This document shows, piece after piece, positions 17,442 to 26,067 of a stretch of 64,000 nucleotides of DNA. Within the stretch, counting starts at the first letter, position 1, and each line of letters opens with the position of its first letter. The stretch comes from Adhaeribacter aerolatus. GTDB lineage: Bacteria; Bacteroidota; Bacteroidia; Cytophagales; Hymenobacteraceae. The stretch is taken from NCBI RefSeq assembly GCF_007991635.1, contig NZ_BJYS01000023.1, positions 1 to 64,000 on the forward strand, given 5' to 3'. Position numbers and translations under genes: made by a program. Under the pieces are notes generated by a model. The model made no database searches and had not been told where the DNA came from. It saw only the letters and a list, made by a program, of their open reading frames with translations.

Positions 17442-18637
17442 GCGAACAAGAATATATTGTTATTAAAGGCCACGGCTCTATCTCGCCGCTGGGCTACAAT
17501 CCGGATACGGTAGCTGCTTCTTACGCCGCCGGTCAGTCAGCTTTCCAAAACCAGGAATACCAGGAAATAATTACCCCGTTAGGTGCTTTAGGCGAAGCCG
17601 CCGAAAAGCAATTGGCTAGTTTAGTTCAGGAGAAAAAAGCCTATCAAAACTTAGATCGGTCGGTGCTGATGGCGATATGGGCGGCTCGCCAGGCAGTAGC
17701 CCAAGCCGGTTGGCCCGCTGGTTCCGAAGTAGGAATAAATATTGGTTCTTCCCGCGGGGCAACGGCACTTTTTGAAAATTACCTCGCAGAGTTTTTAACC
17801 AGCGGACAGGTACCCGCGCCAACTTCGCCGGTTACAACTTTGGGTAATATTTCATCGTGGGTGGGCAACGATTTACAAGCAGATGGTCCGGTTATCAGCC
17901 ATTCGGTAACTTGTAGTACCACGTTGCAGGCTATTGCCAACGGTTTTGCCTGGTTAAAATCCGGCATGGCTACGCGCTTCCTAGCCGGCGGTTCCGAAGC
18001 GCCGCTTACGCCTTTTACTATTGCCCAGATGAAAGCCATCGGCATCTACAGCCCGGATAATCAGGCTTCTTTCCCGTGCCGACCCTTAAACACCGAAAAG
18101 AAAAATACTTTTGTTCTGGGCGAAGGAGCAGCAATATTTGCCCTGGAGAAAACCAGCGCTGCTGAACTAAATAAACTTAATGAACCGCCAATAATTATCG
18201 AATCGGTTGGGTTTGCGACGGAGGCTATTCCGAGCAAAACCGGCATCTCAAAAGAAGGTTTGCACTTTCAGAAAGCGGTCCAAAATGCTTTGCAGCAATC
18301 AGCTAATGCTGCGCCCATCGATTTAATTATTTTACACGCACCCGGCACGGTAGCCGGCGATGCTGCCGAAATCCGGGCTTTACAGACTGTTTTCGACGAA
18401 GACCATTTACCGCCGCTTACTTCGAATAAATGGTTAATTGGCCATACGTTGGGGGCTTCGGCGGCTTTTAGTTTGGAATATGCCATTCATCTGTTGCAAA
18501 ATACCGCTCCTCTTTCTTTTCCTTACCCAACTTTTCTCACCAGTAAACCCTTTAAACCAGTAAACCGAATATTAATTTTAGCCGCCGGTTTTGGCGGTAA
18601 TGCGGCGGCGGTAATTTTATCAACCGGAAAATTGTAA
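17438..18637 (+). CDS. Beta-ketoacyl synthase homologue in the biotin operon
   Basis: This 399-residue protein has the thiolase-fold KAS I/II architecture. The catalytic triad is visible: Cys159 in SVTCSTTLQ, His300 in LHAPGT and His336 in IGHTLGASAAF, with Lys331 before it. GEGAAIFALE and GFGGNAA near the end also match. Enzymes of this type condense acyl thioesters with malonyl-ACP. Its start codon must be TTG at 17438, overlapping the bioA stop (TTGA); the next in-frame ATG is about 78 codons later. No bioC, bioH, bioW or bioZ is in the window, so an elongation step toward pimeloyl-ACP is a reasonable inference, not shown. It could also be a divergent FabF. Confidence 0.85.
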   Translation: MSEQEYIVIKGHGSISPLGYNPDTVAASYAAGQSAFQNQEYQEIITPLGALGEAAEKQLASLVQEKKAYQNLDRSVLMAIWAARQAVAQAGWPAGSEVGINIGSSRGATALFENYLAEFLTSGQVPAPTSPVTTLGNISSWVGNDLQADGPVISHSVTCSTTLQAIANGFAWLKSGMATRFLAGGSEAPLTPFTIAQMKAIGIYSPDNQASFPCRPLNTEKKNTFVLGEGAAIFALEKTSAAELNKLNEPPIIIESVGFATEAIPSKTGISKEGLHFQKAVQNALQQSANAAPIDLIILHAPGTVAGDAAEIRALQTVFDEDHLPPLTSNKWLIGHTLGASAAFSLEYAIHLLQNTAPLSFPYPTFLTSKPFKPVNRILILAAGFGGNAAAVILSTGKL

Positions 18638-18799
18638 AATCTTAATTATTGCGGGCTTTAAAGGTTAATTATTAGAAAATATTTAACCAATATTCCGCTT
18701 CCGCAAAATCTTCTTTTCATTTACTAAAATGGTTGCTTTTATTCAGATAAATTCAGAACAAAACGCGGATTTCTTTTCCCGATTACTTTTATAAATCAT

Positions 18800-18807
18800 T
18801 ACCTTTG
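18800..18807 (+). promoter_or_regulatory. -7 box upstream of lysC
   Basis: TACCTTTG is a perfect TAnnTTTG box 32 bp before the aspartate kinase ATG. A matching TTG at the usual distance is not seen. Confidence 0.45.
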
Positions 18808-18839
18808 TGGCACTTTACTAAAAAACCAAACTGTTTTAC

Positions 18840-20177
18840 ATGAAAGTTTTAAAATTTGGCGGCACTTCCGTAGGCTCACCTACCAACATGAAGATGGTGG
18901 CTAGTTTAATTAACACCCCGGACCCCAAAATCGTGGTGCTGTCGGCTATGTCGGGCACTACCAATAAACTCGTACAAATTTCTGAAAACCTGTACAAAGC
19001 CAAACAAACCGAGGCTTTGGGGTTGATAGAAGATTTACACCAGACTTATAAACAGGTAATTGATGGTCTGTATGCGACCGATAATTATAAACAAAAAGCG
19101 CTTGATTATATTCAGGGTCATTTTGAGTTCCTGAAAGCACAAGTTAAAAATAATTTCAGCACCCACGAAGAGCGCGGTATTCTGGCGCAGGGCGAATTAC
19201 TTTCTACGGGCTTATTTCAGCTTTTGCTCGAAGAAAGCAATATTCCATCGGTTTTATTGCCAGCGCTTAATTTCATGAAAATTGATGAAAATGAAGAGCC
19301 CGATACGGCCTTTATCGCGAAACAATTACCGGCTGATTTAGCCCAATACTCGAATACCAATTTGTTTATTACCCAGGGATACATTTGCCGCAACAGCTTC
19401 GGCGAAATTGATAACCTGAAGCGCGGCGGCAGTGATTATTCGGCTTCTTTGATTGGCGCGGCCATTAATGCCTCAGAAATCCAAATCTGGACCGATATTG
19501 ATGGGATGCACAACAACGATCCGCGGATTGTAAAAAAGACTTACCCTATTGCGGAGTTGTCGTTCGACGAAGCAGCCGAGCTGGCTTATTTTGGGGCTAA
19601 AATATTGCATCCTTCCAGCGTGTTACCGGCCAAGCAAAAAAATATTCCGGTACGTTTGCTGAATACCATGCAACCCGAAGCCCGCGGCACTACCATTTCG
19701 GCCCGTACTTCCGGTAGCAGCATTAAAGCCGTAGCCGCGAAAGATGGCATTACCGCTATTAAAATAAAATCTACCCGTATGCTGCTGGCGTACGGTTTCT
19801 TACGCCGTATTTTCGAAGTTTTTGAAGAATACAAAACTTCTATCGACATGATTACCACGTCGGAGGTAGCCGTTTCTTTAACCATCGATAATACACGGTT
19901 TATCAACGAAATTATTTCGGAGCTGAAAGAATTTGGCACCGTAGAAGTAGATCAGGATTTATCTATTATCTGCCTGGTGGGCGATTCTATTGAAGAAACT
20001 TCCGGCACCGTGGTAAACATATTTAAATCGCTGCAAAATATTCCGTTACGCATGATTTCGTACGGTGGCAGCCGCAACAACATTAGTATATTGGTAAATA
20101 CCAGCTATAAAAATCAGGCTTTAATTGCCTTGAACGATGGGGTATTTGCAAAAACAGAACAACCCGCCCATGCTTAA
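18840..20177 (+). CDS. lysC: Aspartate kinase
   Basis: A 445-residue monofunctional aspartokinase that phosphorylates aspartate at the entry to lysine, threonine and methionine synthesis. The N-terminal VLKFGGTSVGSP is the kinase signature; GRGGSDYSA appears as LKRGGSDYSASLIGAAI, and the Asp-binding IWTDIDGMHNNDPR is intact. The C-terminal third (from about residue 300) forms two ACT domains (KIKSTRMLLAYGFLRRIFEVF and IICLVGDSIE), so feedback inhibition is expected. No homoserine dehydrogenase is fused. It overlaps lysA by eight bases, suggesting a lysine/diaminopimelate unit. Confidence 0.95.
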   Translation: MKVLKFGGTSVGSPTNMKMVASLINTPDPKIVVLSAMSGTTNKLVQISENLYKAKQTEALGLIEDLHQTYKQVIDGLYATDNYKQKALDYIQGHFEFLKAQVKNNFSTHEERGILAQGELLSTGLFQLLLEESNIPSVLLPALNFMKIDENEEPDTAFIAKQLPADLAQYSNTNLFITQGYICRNSFGEIDNLKRGGSDYSASLIGAAINASEIQIWTDIDGMHNNDPRIVKKTYPIAELSFDEAAELAYFGAKILHPSSVLPAKQKNIPVRLLNTMQPEARGTTISARTSGSSIKAVAAKDGITAIKIKSTRMLLAYGFLRRIFEVFEEYKTSIDMITTSEVAVSLTIDNTRFINEIISELKEFGTVEVDQDLSIICLVGDSIEETSGTVVNIFKSLQNIPLRMISYGGSRNNISILVNTSYKNQALIALNDGVFAKTEQPAHA

Positions 20178-21333
20178 AGATTTGCAGGAGAGCTGGCAAC
20201 AAGAGCCCACTCCTTTTTATTTATACGATTTAGATTTGCTGCGCCAGACTTTGGAAAAAGCGCGAAACGCGGCGGCTCAGTATAACTTTCAGGTGCATTA
20301 TGCCCTTAAAGCCAACAGCAACAAACCGGTGCTAAGGCTTATCCAGGAATTTGGTTTTGGAGCCGACTGCGTAAGCGGCAACGAAGTAAAACGGGCCTTA
20401 AAACGTGGCTTCGTTCCGGAGCACATTGTTTTTGCGGGCGTAGGTAAGTCTGATGCCGAAATAAACTTTGCGCTGCAGCACAATATTTTCTGCTTTAACT
20501 GCGAATCGTCGCAGGAGCTGGAAGTAATTGATGCGTTGGCTGGCAAACAAGGTAAAGTGGCTCGCGTTGCTTTGCGCATTAACCCCAACGTAGATGCCAA
20601 TACCCATAAATATATTACCACCGGCTTAGAAGAAAATAAGTTTGGTATTAATATGTGGGAACTGGAAGGCGTAATGGCGCTTTTGCAGCAATGCGAAAAC
20701 CTGGAATTAATAGGGATTCACTTCCACATCGGCTCTCAGATTACCGATTTAAATGTATTTAAAAACTTGTGCAGCCGGGTAAACGAAATTCAGCAATGGT
20801 TTATCAGCCGGGGCATTCAATTACCGCATCTGAATGTAGGCGGCGGTTTAGGAGTAGATTATTACCAACCGGATGAAAACCCGATTTCGGATTTTGAATC
20901 TTACTTTGCCATCTTTAACGAGCATTTAGAGGTGCAGCCGGGGCAGCAGGTGCATTTTGAGTTAGGCCGGGCCTTGGTAGCTCAGTCTGGTTCTTTAATA
21001 TCCCGGGTTCTTTACGTAAAGAAAGGACTAACCACCAATTTCGCTATTCTGGATGCCGGCATGACCGAATTATTACGCCCCATGCTGTACCAGGCTTATC
21101 ATAAAATTGAGAACCTGACCAGCCAGGGACCGGAAGTAAAATATAACGTGGTTGGCCCTATTTGTGAATCAACGGATTGCTTTGCCAAGGACGTATTTCT
21201 GCCCGAAACCCAGCGTAACGATTTTGTAGCCATCCGGACGGCCGGCGCCTACGGCGAAGTAATGGCCTCGGAATATAACCTCCGCGATAAAGCTAAAGCG
21301 GTTTATCTAGGCCTGGAAGTTAAAAGCGTTTAG
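20170..21333 (+). CDS. lysA: Diaminopimelate decarboxylase
   Basis: The 387-residue PLP enzyme makes L-lysine from meso-diaminopimelate. It is a fold-type III decarboxylase: YALKANSNK holds the Schiff-base Lys47, GADCVSGNEVKRAL follows, and HFHIGSQI, LNVGGGLGVDY and GPICESTDCFAKD (substrate-side Cys) are all present. I start at ATG 20170, which overlaps the lysC stop by eight bases. An ATG at 20137 would add eleven residues inside lysC and seems less likely. The gene ends before a strong bidirectional terminator. Confidence 0.94.
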   Translation: MLKDLQESWQQEPTPFYLYDLDLLRQTLEKARNAAAQYNFQVHYALKANSNKPVLRLIQEFGFGADCVSGNEVKRALKRGFVPEHIVFAGVGKSDAEINFALQHNIFCFNCESSQELEVIDALAGKQGKVARVALRINPNVDANTHKYITTGLEENKFGINMWELEGVMALLQQCENLELIGIHFHIGSQITDLNVFKNLCSRVNEIQQWFISRGIQLPHLNVGGGLGVDYYQPDENPISDFESYFAIFNEHLEVQPGQQVHFELGRALVAQSGSLISRVLYVKKGLTTNFAILDAGMTELLRPMLYQAYHKIENLTSQGPEVKYNVVGPICESTDCFAKDVFLPETQRNDFVAIRTAGAYGEVMASEYNLRDKAKAVYLGLEVKSV

Positions 21334-21347
21334 TTTAATATTTTCAT

Positions 21348-21407
21348 ACTCTTACTTAAAAGAAAAGAGCATCCGCCTGCGGATGCTCTTTTCTTTTAAG
21401 TAAGAGT
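21348..21407. terminator. Perfect 29-bp-arm palindromic bidirectional terminator
   Basis: Left arm 21348-21376 and right arm 21379-21407 are exact reverse complements, with only CT between them. The core is GAGCATCCGC/GCGGATGCTC flanked by A-runs and T-runs. It lies between the convergent lysA and PRC-barrel genes and should stop transcription from both sides. Confidence 0.92.
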
Positions 21408-21415
21408 TAAAGCCG

Positions 21416-22177
21416 TTATAAATCAAGCGCTCTTTTCTTCAGCACTCTAAATTCATCTTCGGTAATAGAACCTCGCTCCCGCAGGCGCTCCAGTCTTTCA
21501 ATGGTAGAGATAGATTCATCTACATCGGTACGAATGCCGCTGTTAGCATCAGTCCGATCCGGATAAACATCGGTATTAACATTATCGCGCGAAAAGTTGG
21601 AACGATCGTCGTAATTATCGGTCCGGTTAGATGAATAAAACCGGTTATCGTTGTAAGTATCGTTGTTGTAAAAATCGCTCGAAATGCGCCGTGGTGCCAC
21701 GGTAGCAGGCTGTTCGTTTACCGTATTTGTTGTTTGGTCGGTGGTAATATTATCCCGCCGTTGCGCATCGGTATGGCCGGTCGGATGCATCGATGCTTCG
21801 CGAACGGCATATTCATAATCTTCGGTAATCGGGCCGCCCTGGTAAGTAGGGTAGTTTAAAATTGTTCTGGAATCGATGTTAGAAACAAAAACATTACTGC
21901 CTTTTTTATCGAGTGCAGCCGACCCAATTGGTACCAGCAAATAACGATCGTAGTTATCGTTATAATAACGCTTATCCGCCGTTAGAGCCAGGTAGCGCAC
22001 TTTCATTTCCTGGGTATCCACAATCAGGTCTTTTACTACGCCTAGGCTCTCACCATCGGAGCCCACCACGCGCCAGCCCCGTACATCCGGATTATCTTTG
22101 GCCACTTTAAAGTCTTTCGAATTACTCAAAGGCAGCAAACGCTCATTACCTTCGGTTCTTATTTCATCATTTCTCAT
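21416..22177 (-). CDS. PRC-barrel protein with a C-terminal SHOCT-like helix
   Basis: The 253-residue protein has a PRC-barrel at about residues 20-110 (VRGWRVVGSDGESLGVVKDLIVD, then VRYLALTADKRYYND). A disordered middle follows, rich in N, D, R and T (about 140-225). The last 30 residues, LERLRERGSITEDEFRVLKKRAL, form a SHOCT-like short oligomerisation helix. PRC-barrels occur in photosynthetic, RNA-processing and general stress proteins, so a precise role is not readable. No signal peptide. A small membrane-protein gene precedes it in the same direction 35 nt upstream, which suggests a two-gene unit. Confidence 0.8.
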   Translation of the reverse strand: MRNDEIRTEGNERLLPLSNSKDFKVAKDNPDVRGWRVVGSDGESLGVVKDLIVDTQEMKVRYLALTADKRYYNDNYDRYLLVPIGSAALDKKGSNVFVSNIDSRTILNYPTYQGGPITEDYEYAVREASMHPTGHTDAQRRDNITTDQTTNTVNEQPATVAPRRISSDFYNNDTYNDNRFYSSNRTDNYDDRSNFSRDNVNTDVYPDRTDANSGIRTDVDESISTIERLERLRERGSITEDEFRVLKKRALDL

Positions 22178-22212
22178 AGTTTTCTCGGTTTAGGTTAATT
22201 ATTTTGGTGCGT

Positions 22213-22398
22213 TCAGGATAATATTGGTTGCACTTGCAGCATAGTAACCATGCCGGTAGCCGGTACTTCTTCAAAGTCATCGTCTTCGTGGTCGAAAGCA
22301 AATTCGTAAACTGCCCAGCCTATCAGGGCTAGTAAGATAAGCACCAATAACCACCGCCACACCGGCGTTTTCTTCCGTTCAATATTAATTTCTGCCAT
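22213..22398 (-). CDS. Small single-span membrane protein
   Basis: A 61-residue protein: a charged N-terminus (MAEINIERKKTP), one membrane helix (about residues 14-31, WRWLLVLILLALIGWAVY), and an acidic tail (DHEDDDFEEVPATG). The frame stays open 15 codons upstream to another ATG, but the internal ATG at 22398 gives the more usual short cytoplasmic lead. It lies 35 nt before the PRC-barrel gene and is probably co-transcribed. I do not recognise a named family. Confidence 0.65.
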   Translation of the reverse strand: MAEINIERKKTPVWRWLLVLILLALIGWAVYEFAFDHEDDDFEEVPATGMVTMLQVQPILS

Positions 22399-22733
22399 TG
22401 TTCTAAGTTTTAATTTTTCATAGTTAGGTTCTAAATCGGCCACTACGTGCCTTAAGGTTTATATCGTAAACCCGGTTACTGCTGGTTACTGACTAATAAA
22501 ATTTGGTCACTCCTAAAAATATATATCAGAAAAACCGTAACAGCCGCCAGGAATATTATATATAACTAATACGCTGATTCTTAATTTTATGTTGACAAGG
22601 AAACAGTTCTAAGGACATAAGGATCGACCTGACATAATTTAGCGCCGAAACCAAGCAGCAGTTTATTTAGATGATATAGATAAACGAGGATGAAGCCCAA
22701 AGAAAAATTTATAGTTCAGGCAGCAGCAATTAT

Positions 22734-23429
22734 TTATAATTTTAGGCCAGGACTTTGTAAATCATATAAAAAATCGGGTTCGCTGCTAGCTACCTGACGA
22801 AACTGGGAGAACTTATTGGCCATTTGCAACGCATTACCGGCCGAATATTTATCGGCACTTAAAATAAATATTCCTTCCCCCAACTGTTCTACTATCCGGG
22901 TTTTGGTGCGCCGGGTTAATTTCTCTAAATCTTCTGAGGTATATCCGGGTTTTAAGTTTAAGATAAACTGGTTGGTAATGCCCAATAAACTTTCATCTAT
23001 CGGCGACTGAAAAAAAGGATTGGCGTAACGAATTTCTTGTTTTTTGGCTAATTGGTTTAAAACAGTTTCTACCTGCGCGCAGGTTAAGCCGGTAGTTAAC
23101 AAAACAATGGTGGCATCGGCACTGCCGGTATTTAGCTCGTTTTGAATGCTTTGCAGGTACGGGTGTTTGGCTATAAAAGCAGCCTTTTGCTCCGATGTAA
23201 CGCCTTCCCGGAAACCCAACACAATTTTGCTGGTGTTTACCTCGCCCAGCATAACCCGGGTTTGCTCGTAGAAATAAAAATATTCCGAACAATCTGTTGC
23301 GGGTTTCTTTCGGGCATCAGCCTCGCCGGCTTGCCCCTGTATTAATAGCGGCTCTACATAATCGAGCTGGCAGCCCAGATTAAAAATAATTAAAATGCCT
23401 AACCAATATTTTCTTAAAAATGTGTCCAT
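22734..23429 (-). CDS. Lipoprotein of two tandem subtilase-propeptide-like repeats
   Basis: The 231-residue protein (from ATG 23429) starts with a signal ending in a lipobox (FNLGC, Cys20). What follows reads as two related units. The first opens with IVLGFREGVTSEQ and closes with YANPFF. The second opens with FILNLKPGYTSEDLEKL and closes with EPDFLYD, with GEGIFILSAD and ALQMANKFSQF between. This pattern (lKpG, then iLs, AN, epDF) is that of the N-terminal prodomain of fervidolysin-like S8 peptidases. No peptidase domain is attached. It may act as a peptidase inhibitor or binding module; that is inference. An upstream ATG at 23450 adds seven residues. Confidence 0.55.
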   Translation of the reverse strand: MDTFLRKYWLGILIIFNLGCQLDYVEPLLIQGQAGEADARKKPATDCSEYFYFYEQTRVMLGEVNTSKIVLGFREGVTSEQKAAFIAKHPYLQSIQNELNTGSADATIVLLTTGLTCAQVETVLNQLAKKQEIRYANPFFQSPIDESLLGITNQFILNLKPGYTSEDLEKLTRRTKTRIVEQLGEGIFILSADKYSAGNALQMANKFSQFRQVASSEPDFLYDLQSPGLKL

Positions 23430-23557
23430 CGTAAATAATCCCCTTTCCATTAATTCACTTTACGGGCCCTACTTGGCTTAGTTGATTAAATCATACTTTC
23501 GTTTAATACTTAACTTTACCGTGTTAATACTAAAATGTACCGGTATTACTCCTTATT

Positions 23558-23586
23558 TTGAGGCTTAAAATATCTTTCTAACTTTG
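23558..23586 (+). promoter_or_regulatory. Promoter of purC
   Basis: TTG (23558-23560), an 18-nt spacer and TAACTTTG (23579-23586), a perfect -7 box, lie 23 bp before the purC ATG. Confidence 0.6.
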
Positions 23587-23609
23587 CTCTCCGTAGCTAT
23601 ACCCAGTTC

Positions 23610-24560
23610 ATGATGGCCTTAAAGGAAACCAACTTCAGTTTTGCAGGACAAACCGGTTTTTACCGCGGCAAAGTACGCGATGTTTATTATTTTCAGGACC
23701 GTTTGGCCGTAGTGGCTACCGATCGCATTTCGGCCTTTGATGTGGTGCTGCCGCGGGCTATTCCGTACAAAGGCCAGGTGTTAAACCAGATAGCTGCCTT
23801 TTCGCTGGCCGCTACCGCCGACTTGGTTCCGAATTGGGTACTGGCGCAACCCGACCCGAATGTAACCATTGGCGTTATGTGTGAGCCATATAAAGTAGAA
23901 ATGGTAATACGGGGTTACCTGGCTGGTCATGCCTGGCGGGAATACAAAAGCGGCAAACGGGAAGTTTGCGGTGCTGCCTTACCCGATGGTCTACGGGAGA
24001 ACGATAAATTACCCGAACCCATTATTACCCCCACTACCAAAGCCGCCGAAGGCCACGACGAAGATATATCTCCCGAAAACATTATTCGTAATAATCTTGT
24101 TTCGGAAAGTGAGTACCGGCAACTGGAGGAATATACCCGGGCTTTGTTTAAACGGGGCACCGAAATAGCCGCCGAAAGAGGCTTAATTCTGGTGGATACA
24201 AAGTATGAGTTCGGGAAAGCCAATGGTAAAATATACCTGATAGACGAAATTCATACACCGGATTCGTCGCGGTATTTTTACCAGGAAGGTTACGAAGCGC
24301 GGCAGGCCAGCGGCGAACCGCAGCGGCAGCTATCGAAAGAGTTTGTGCGGCAGTGGCTTTTAGATAATAATTTCAGCGGGCAAACCGGGCAACAAGTACC
24401 GGAAATGACCGACGAATGGCTGGACCAGATTTCGGCCCGCTACATTGAATTATACGAAGTGGTAACCGGCCAGAAATTTGAACGGGTGCCTTACGAAAAC
24501 GTGGAAGAAAGAATCCGGCAAGGCATTGAACAAAACATTTTAGACATTTCAGCTAAATAA
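23610..24560 (+). CDS. purC: Phosphoribosylaminoimidazole-succinocarboxamide synthase
   Basis: The 316-residue enzyme joins aspartate to CAIR in purine synthesis (SAICAR synthetase). Family blocks are [46 protein letters not shown] and the second half with [29 protein letters not shown]. The length is that of the single-domain long form. Two ATG codons are adjacent at the start. It stands alone with its own promoter; no other pur gene is close. Confidence 0.95.
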   Translation: MMALKETNFSFAGQTGFYRGKVRDVYYFQDRLAVVATDRISAFDVVLPRAIPYKGQVLNQIAAFSLAATADLVPNWVLAQPDPNVTIGVMCEPYKVEMVIRGYLAGHAWREYKSGKREVCGAALPDGLRENDKLPEPIITPTTKAAEGHDEDISPENIIRNNLVSESEYRQLEEYTRALFKRGTEIAAERGLILVDTKYEFGKANGKIYLIDEIHTPDSSRYFYQEGYEARQASGEPQRQLSKEFVRQWLLDNNFSGQTGQQVPEMTDEWLDQISARYIELYEVVTGQKFERVPYENVEERIRQGIEQNILDISAK

Positions 24561-24609
24561 ATTAATTATAAATTGGTACCTTCGCATTTAAATCTATATT
24601 GCAATACGT

Positions 24610-24987
24610 ATGAAATACACTATCGATAAAAAAGAAAATTACACCATCATTACTATTGATGAGAAGAAGCTTGATACCACTATTGCTCCGGATCTGAAAT
24701 CAGAATTTGTGAAATTAAATGCTGAAGGCATCAGCAATTTGATTCTGGATTTGAGCAATGTTAAATACACCGACTCTTCCGGACTGAGTTCTATCCTGAT
24801 TGCCAATCGTTTGTGTAATTCCTCTAACGGTTTGTTGATATTGGCCGGTTTGCAGGATCACGTAATGAAACTGATAACCATTTCTAAACTGGAGTCGGTT
24901 TTGAATATTCTGCCAAGCGTAGAAGAAGCCATCGACCGCGTATTTCTGCACGAAATTGAGCGCGACCTGACTAACAAAGAAGAATAA
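24610..24987 (+). CDS. STAS-domain anti-anti-sigma factor homologue
   Basis: A 125-residue STAS protein. The conserved phosphoacceptor motif DSSG is at 55-58 (Ser57 the likely site), preceded by LILDLSNVKY and followed by LSSILIANRL. In SpoIIAA/RsbV relatives the unphosphorylated form binds a kinase anti-sigma factor. No such kinase is in the window, and STAS proteins in this phylum may serve other signalling. The last 20 residues are charged and extend past the domain. It is followed 21 bp later by the RNase Z gene and may be co-transcribed. Confidence 0.88.
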   Translation: MKYTIDKKENYTIITIDEKKLDTTIAPDLKSEFVKLNAEGISNLILDLSNVKYTDSSGLSSILIANRLCNSSNGLLILAGLQDHVMKLITISKLESVLNILPSVEEAIDRVFLHEIERDLTNKEE

Positions 24988-25008
24988 TAATAACGGCCAG
25001 GGTATCTT

Positions 25009-25926
25009 TTGGATTTTGAGCTCAAAATATTAGGCAGTTCTTCCGCTACCCCCTCGTATAACCGTAACCATACCGCCCAAATATTAACCATCGGCAATCA
25101 GTTAAATTTAATTGATTGCGGCGAAGGCACACAAATGCAGCTGATGCGCTACAAAGTTAAGCATCAGCGCATTTGTAACATTTTTATCAGCCATTTACAC
25201 GGCGATCATTTTTTCGGCTTATTTGGTTTGCTTTCTACCATGCACCTGCAGCAGCGAACCAGCCCCCTCACCATTTTTGGCCCACCCGGCCTAGCCGACA
25301 TCCTGACTTTGCAGTTTAAATATTCCAACACCCACTATAATTTTAAGCTTGATTTCCAGGAACTGGACACTTCGGTATACCAGCAAATTTTCGAAGACAA
25401 ATATATTACCGTCCATACTTTGCCCATGCAGCACCGGGTAAGTTGCTGCGGTTTTCTGTTCCGGGAAAAGCCCAAACTGCGCCACCTGGTTAAAACCTTA
25501 TTACCCGAATTCCTCACCCCGCCGCAACTTATCAGTCTTAAAAATGGCGAAGATATTCTGGATGAAGACGGCAATATTTTGGTAAAAAATGAGGATGTTA
25601 CGAGCGAACCCAGCCGAAGCCGGTCGTATGCCTATTGCAGCGACACCCGTTATAAAGAAGATATAATACCTTACATAAAAGGCGTGGATTTACTTTACCA
25701 CGAAGCCACTTTCCTGAATAATATGCTGGAACGTGCTGTTTATACGTTTCACAGCACCGCTAAACAAGCTGCTACCTTAGCCTTGAAAGCCGAAGTGAAG
25801 CGTTTACTCATCGGGCATTTCTCGGCGCGCTACAAAGATTTAAACCCGCTGCTCGACGAAGCCAAAGCCGTTTTTGATAATACCCACCTGGCCCTGGAAG
25901 GTAAAACCATTGGTATTCTGGAATAA
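25009..25926 (+). CDS. rnz: Ribonuclease Z
   Basis: The 305-residue metallo-beta-lactamase-fold nuclease removes 3' trailers from tRNA precursors. The zinc motif SHLHGDHFFGL gives His62, His64, Asp66 and His67; the start ILGSSSATP, YCSDTRY and GHFSARY are further signatures of the RNase Z family. The start codon is TTG at 25009: the family N-terminus begins right there and no ATG is upstream in frame. It is relevant that two of the three tRNA genes in this window lack an encoded CCA, so they need this kind of processing. Confidence 0.94.
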   Translation: MDFELKILGSSSATPSYNRNHTAQILTIGNQLNLIDCGEGTQMQLMRYKVKHQRICNIFISHLHGDHFFGLFGLLSTMHLQQRTSPLTIFGPPGLADILTLQFKYSNTHYNFKLDFQELDTSVYQQIFEDKYITVHTLPMQHRVSCCGFLFREKPKLRHLVKTLLPEFLTPPQLISLKNGEDILDEDGNILVKNEDVTSEPSRSRSYAYCSDTRYKEDIIPYIKGVDLLYHEATFLNNMLERAVYTFHSTAKQAATLALKAEVKRLLIGHFSARYKDLNPLLDEAKAVFDNTHLALEGKTIGILE

Positions 25927-26067
25927 AAATATTCTCTGCTTTTCCCTATTTTTGAGTAGCTGCGGTAAATTAGCTTTTCCATAAGCATCAGCTTCGTTCT
26001 TAAGACCAGCAGAACAGCCGTAAATCACTAAATATTATTTATCTTACCTTTCTAAAAATCTGCTGTT

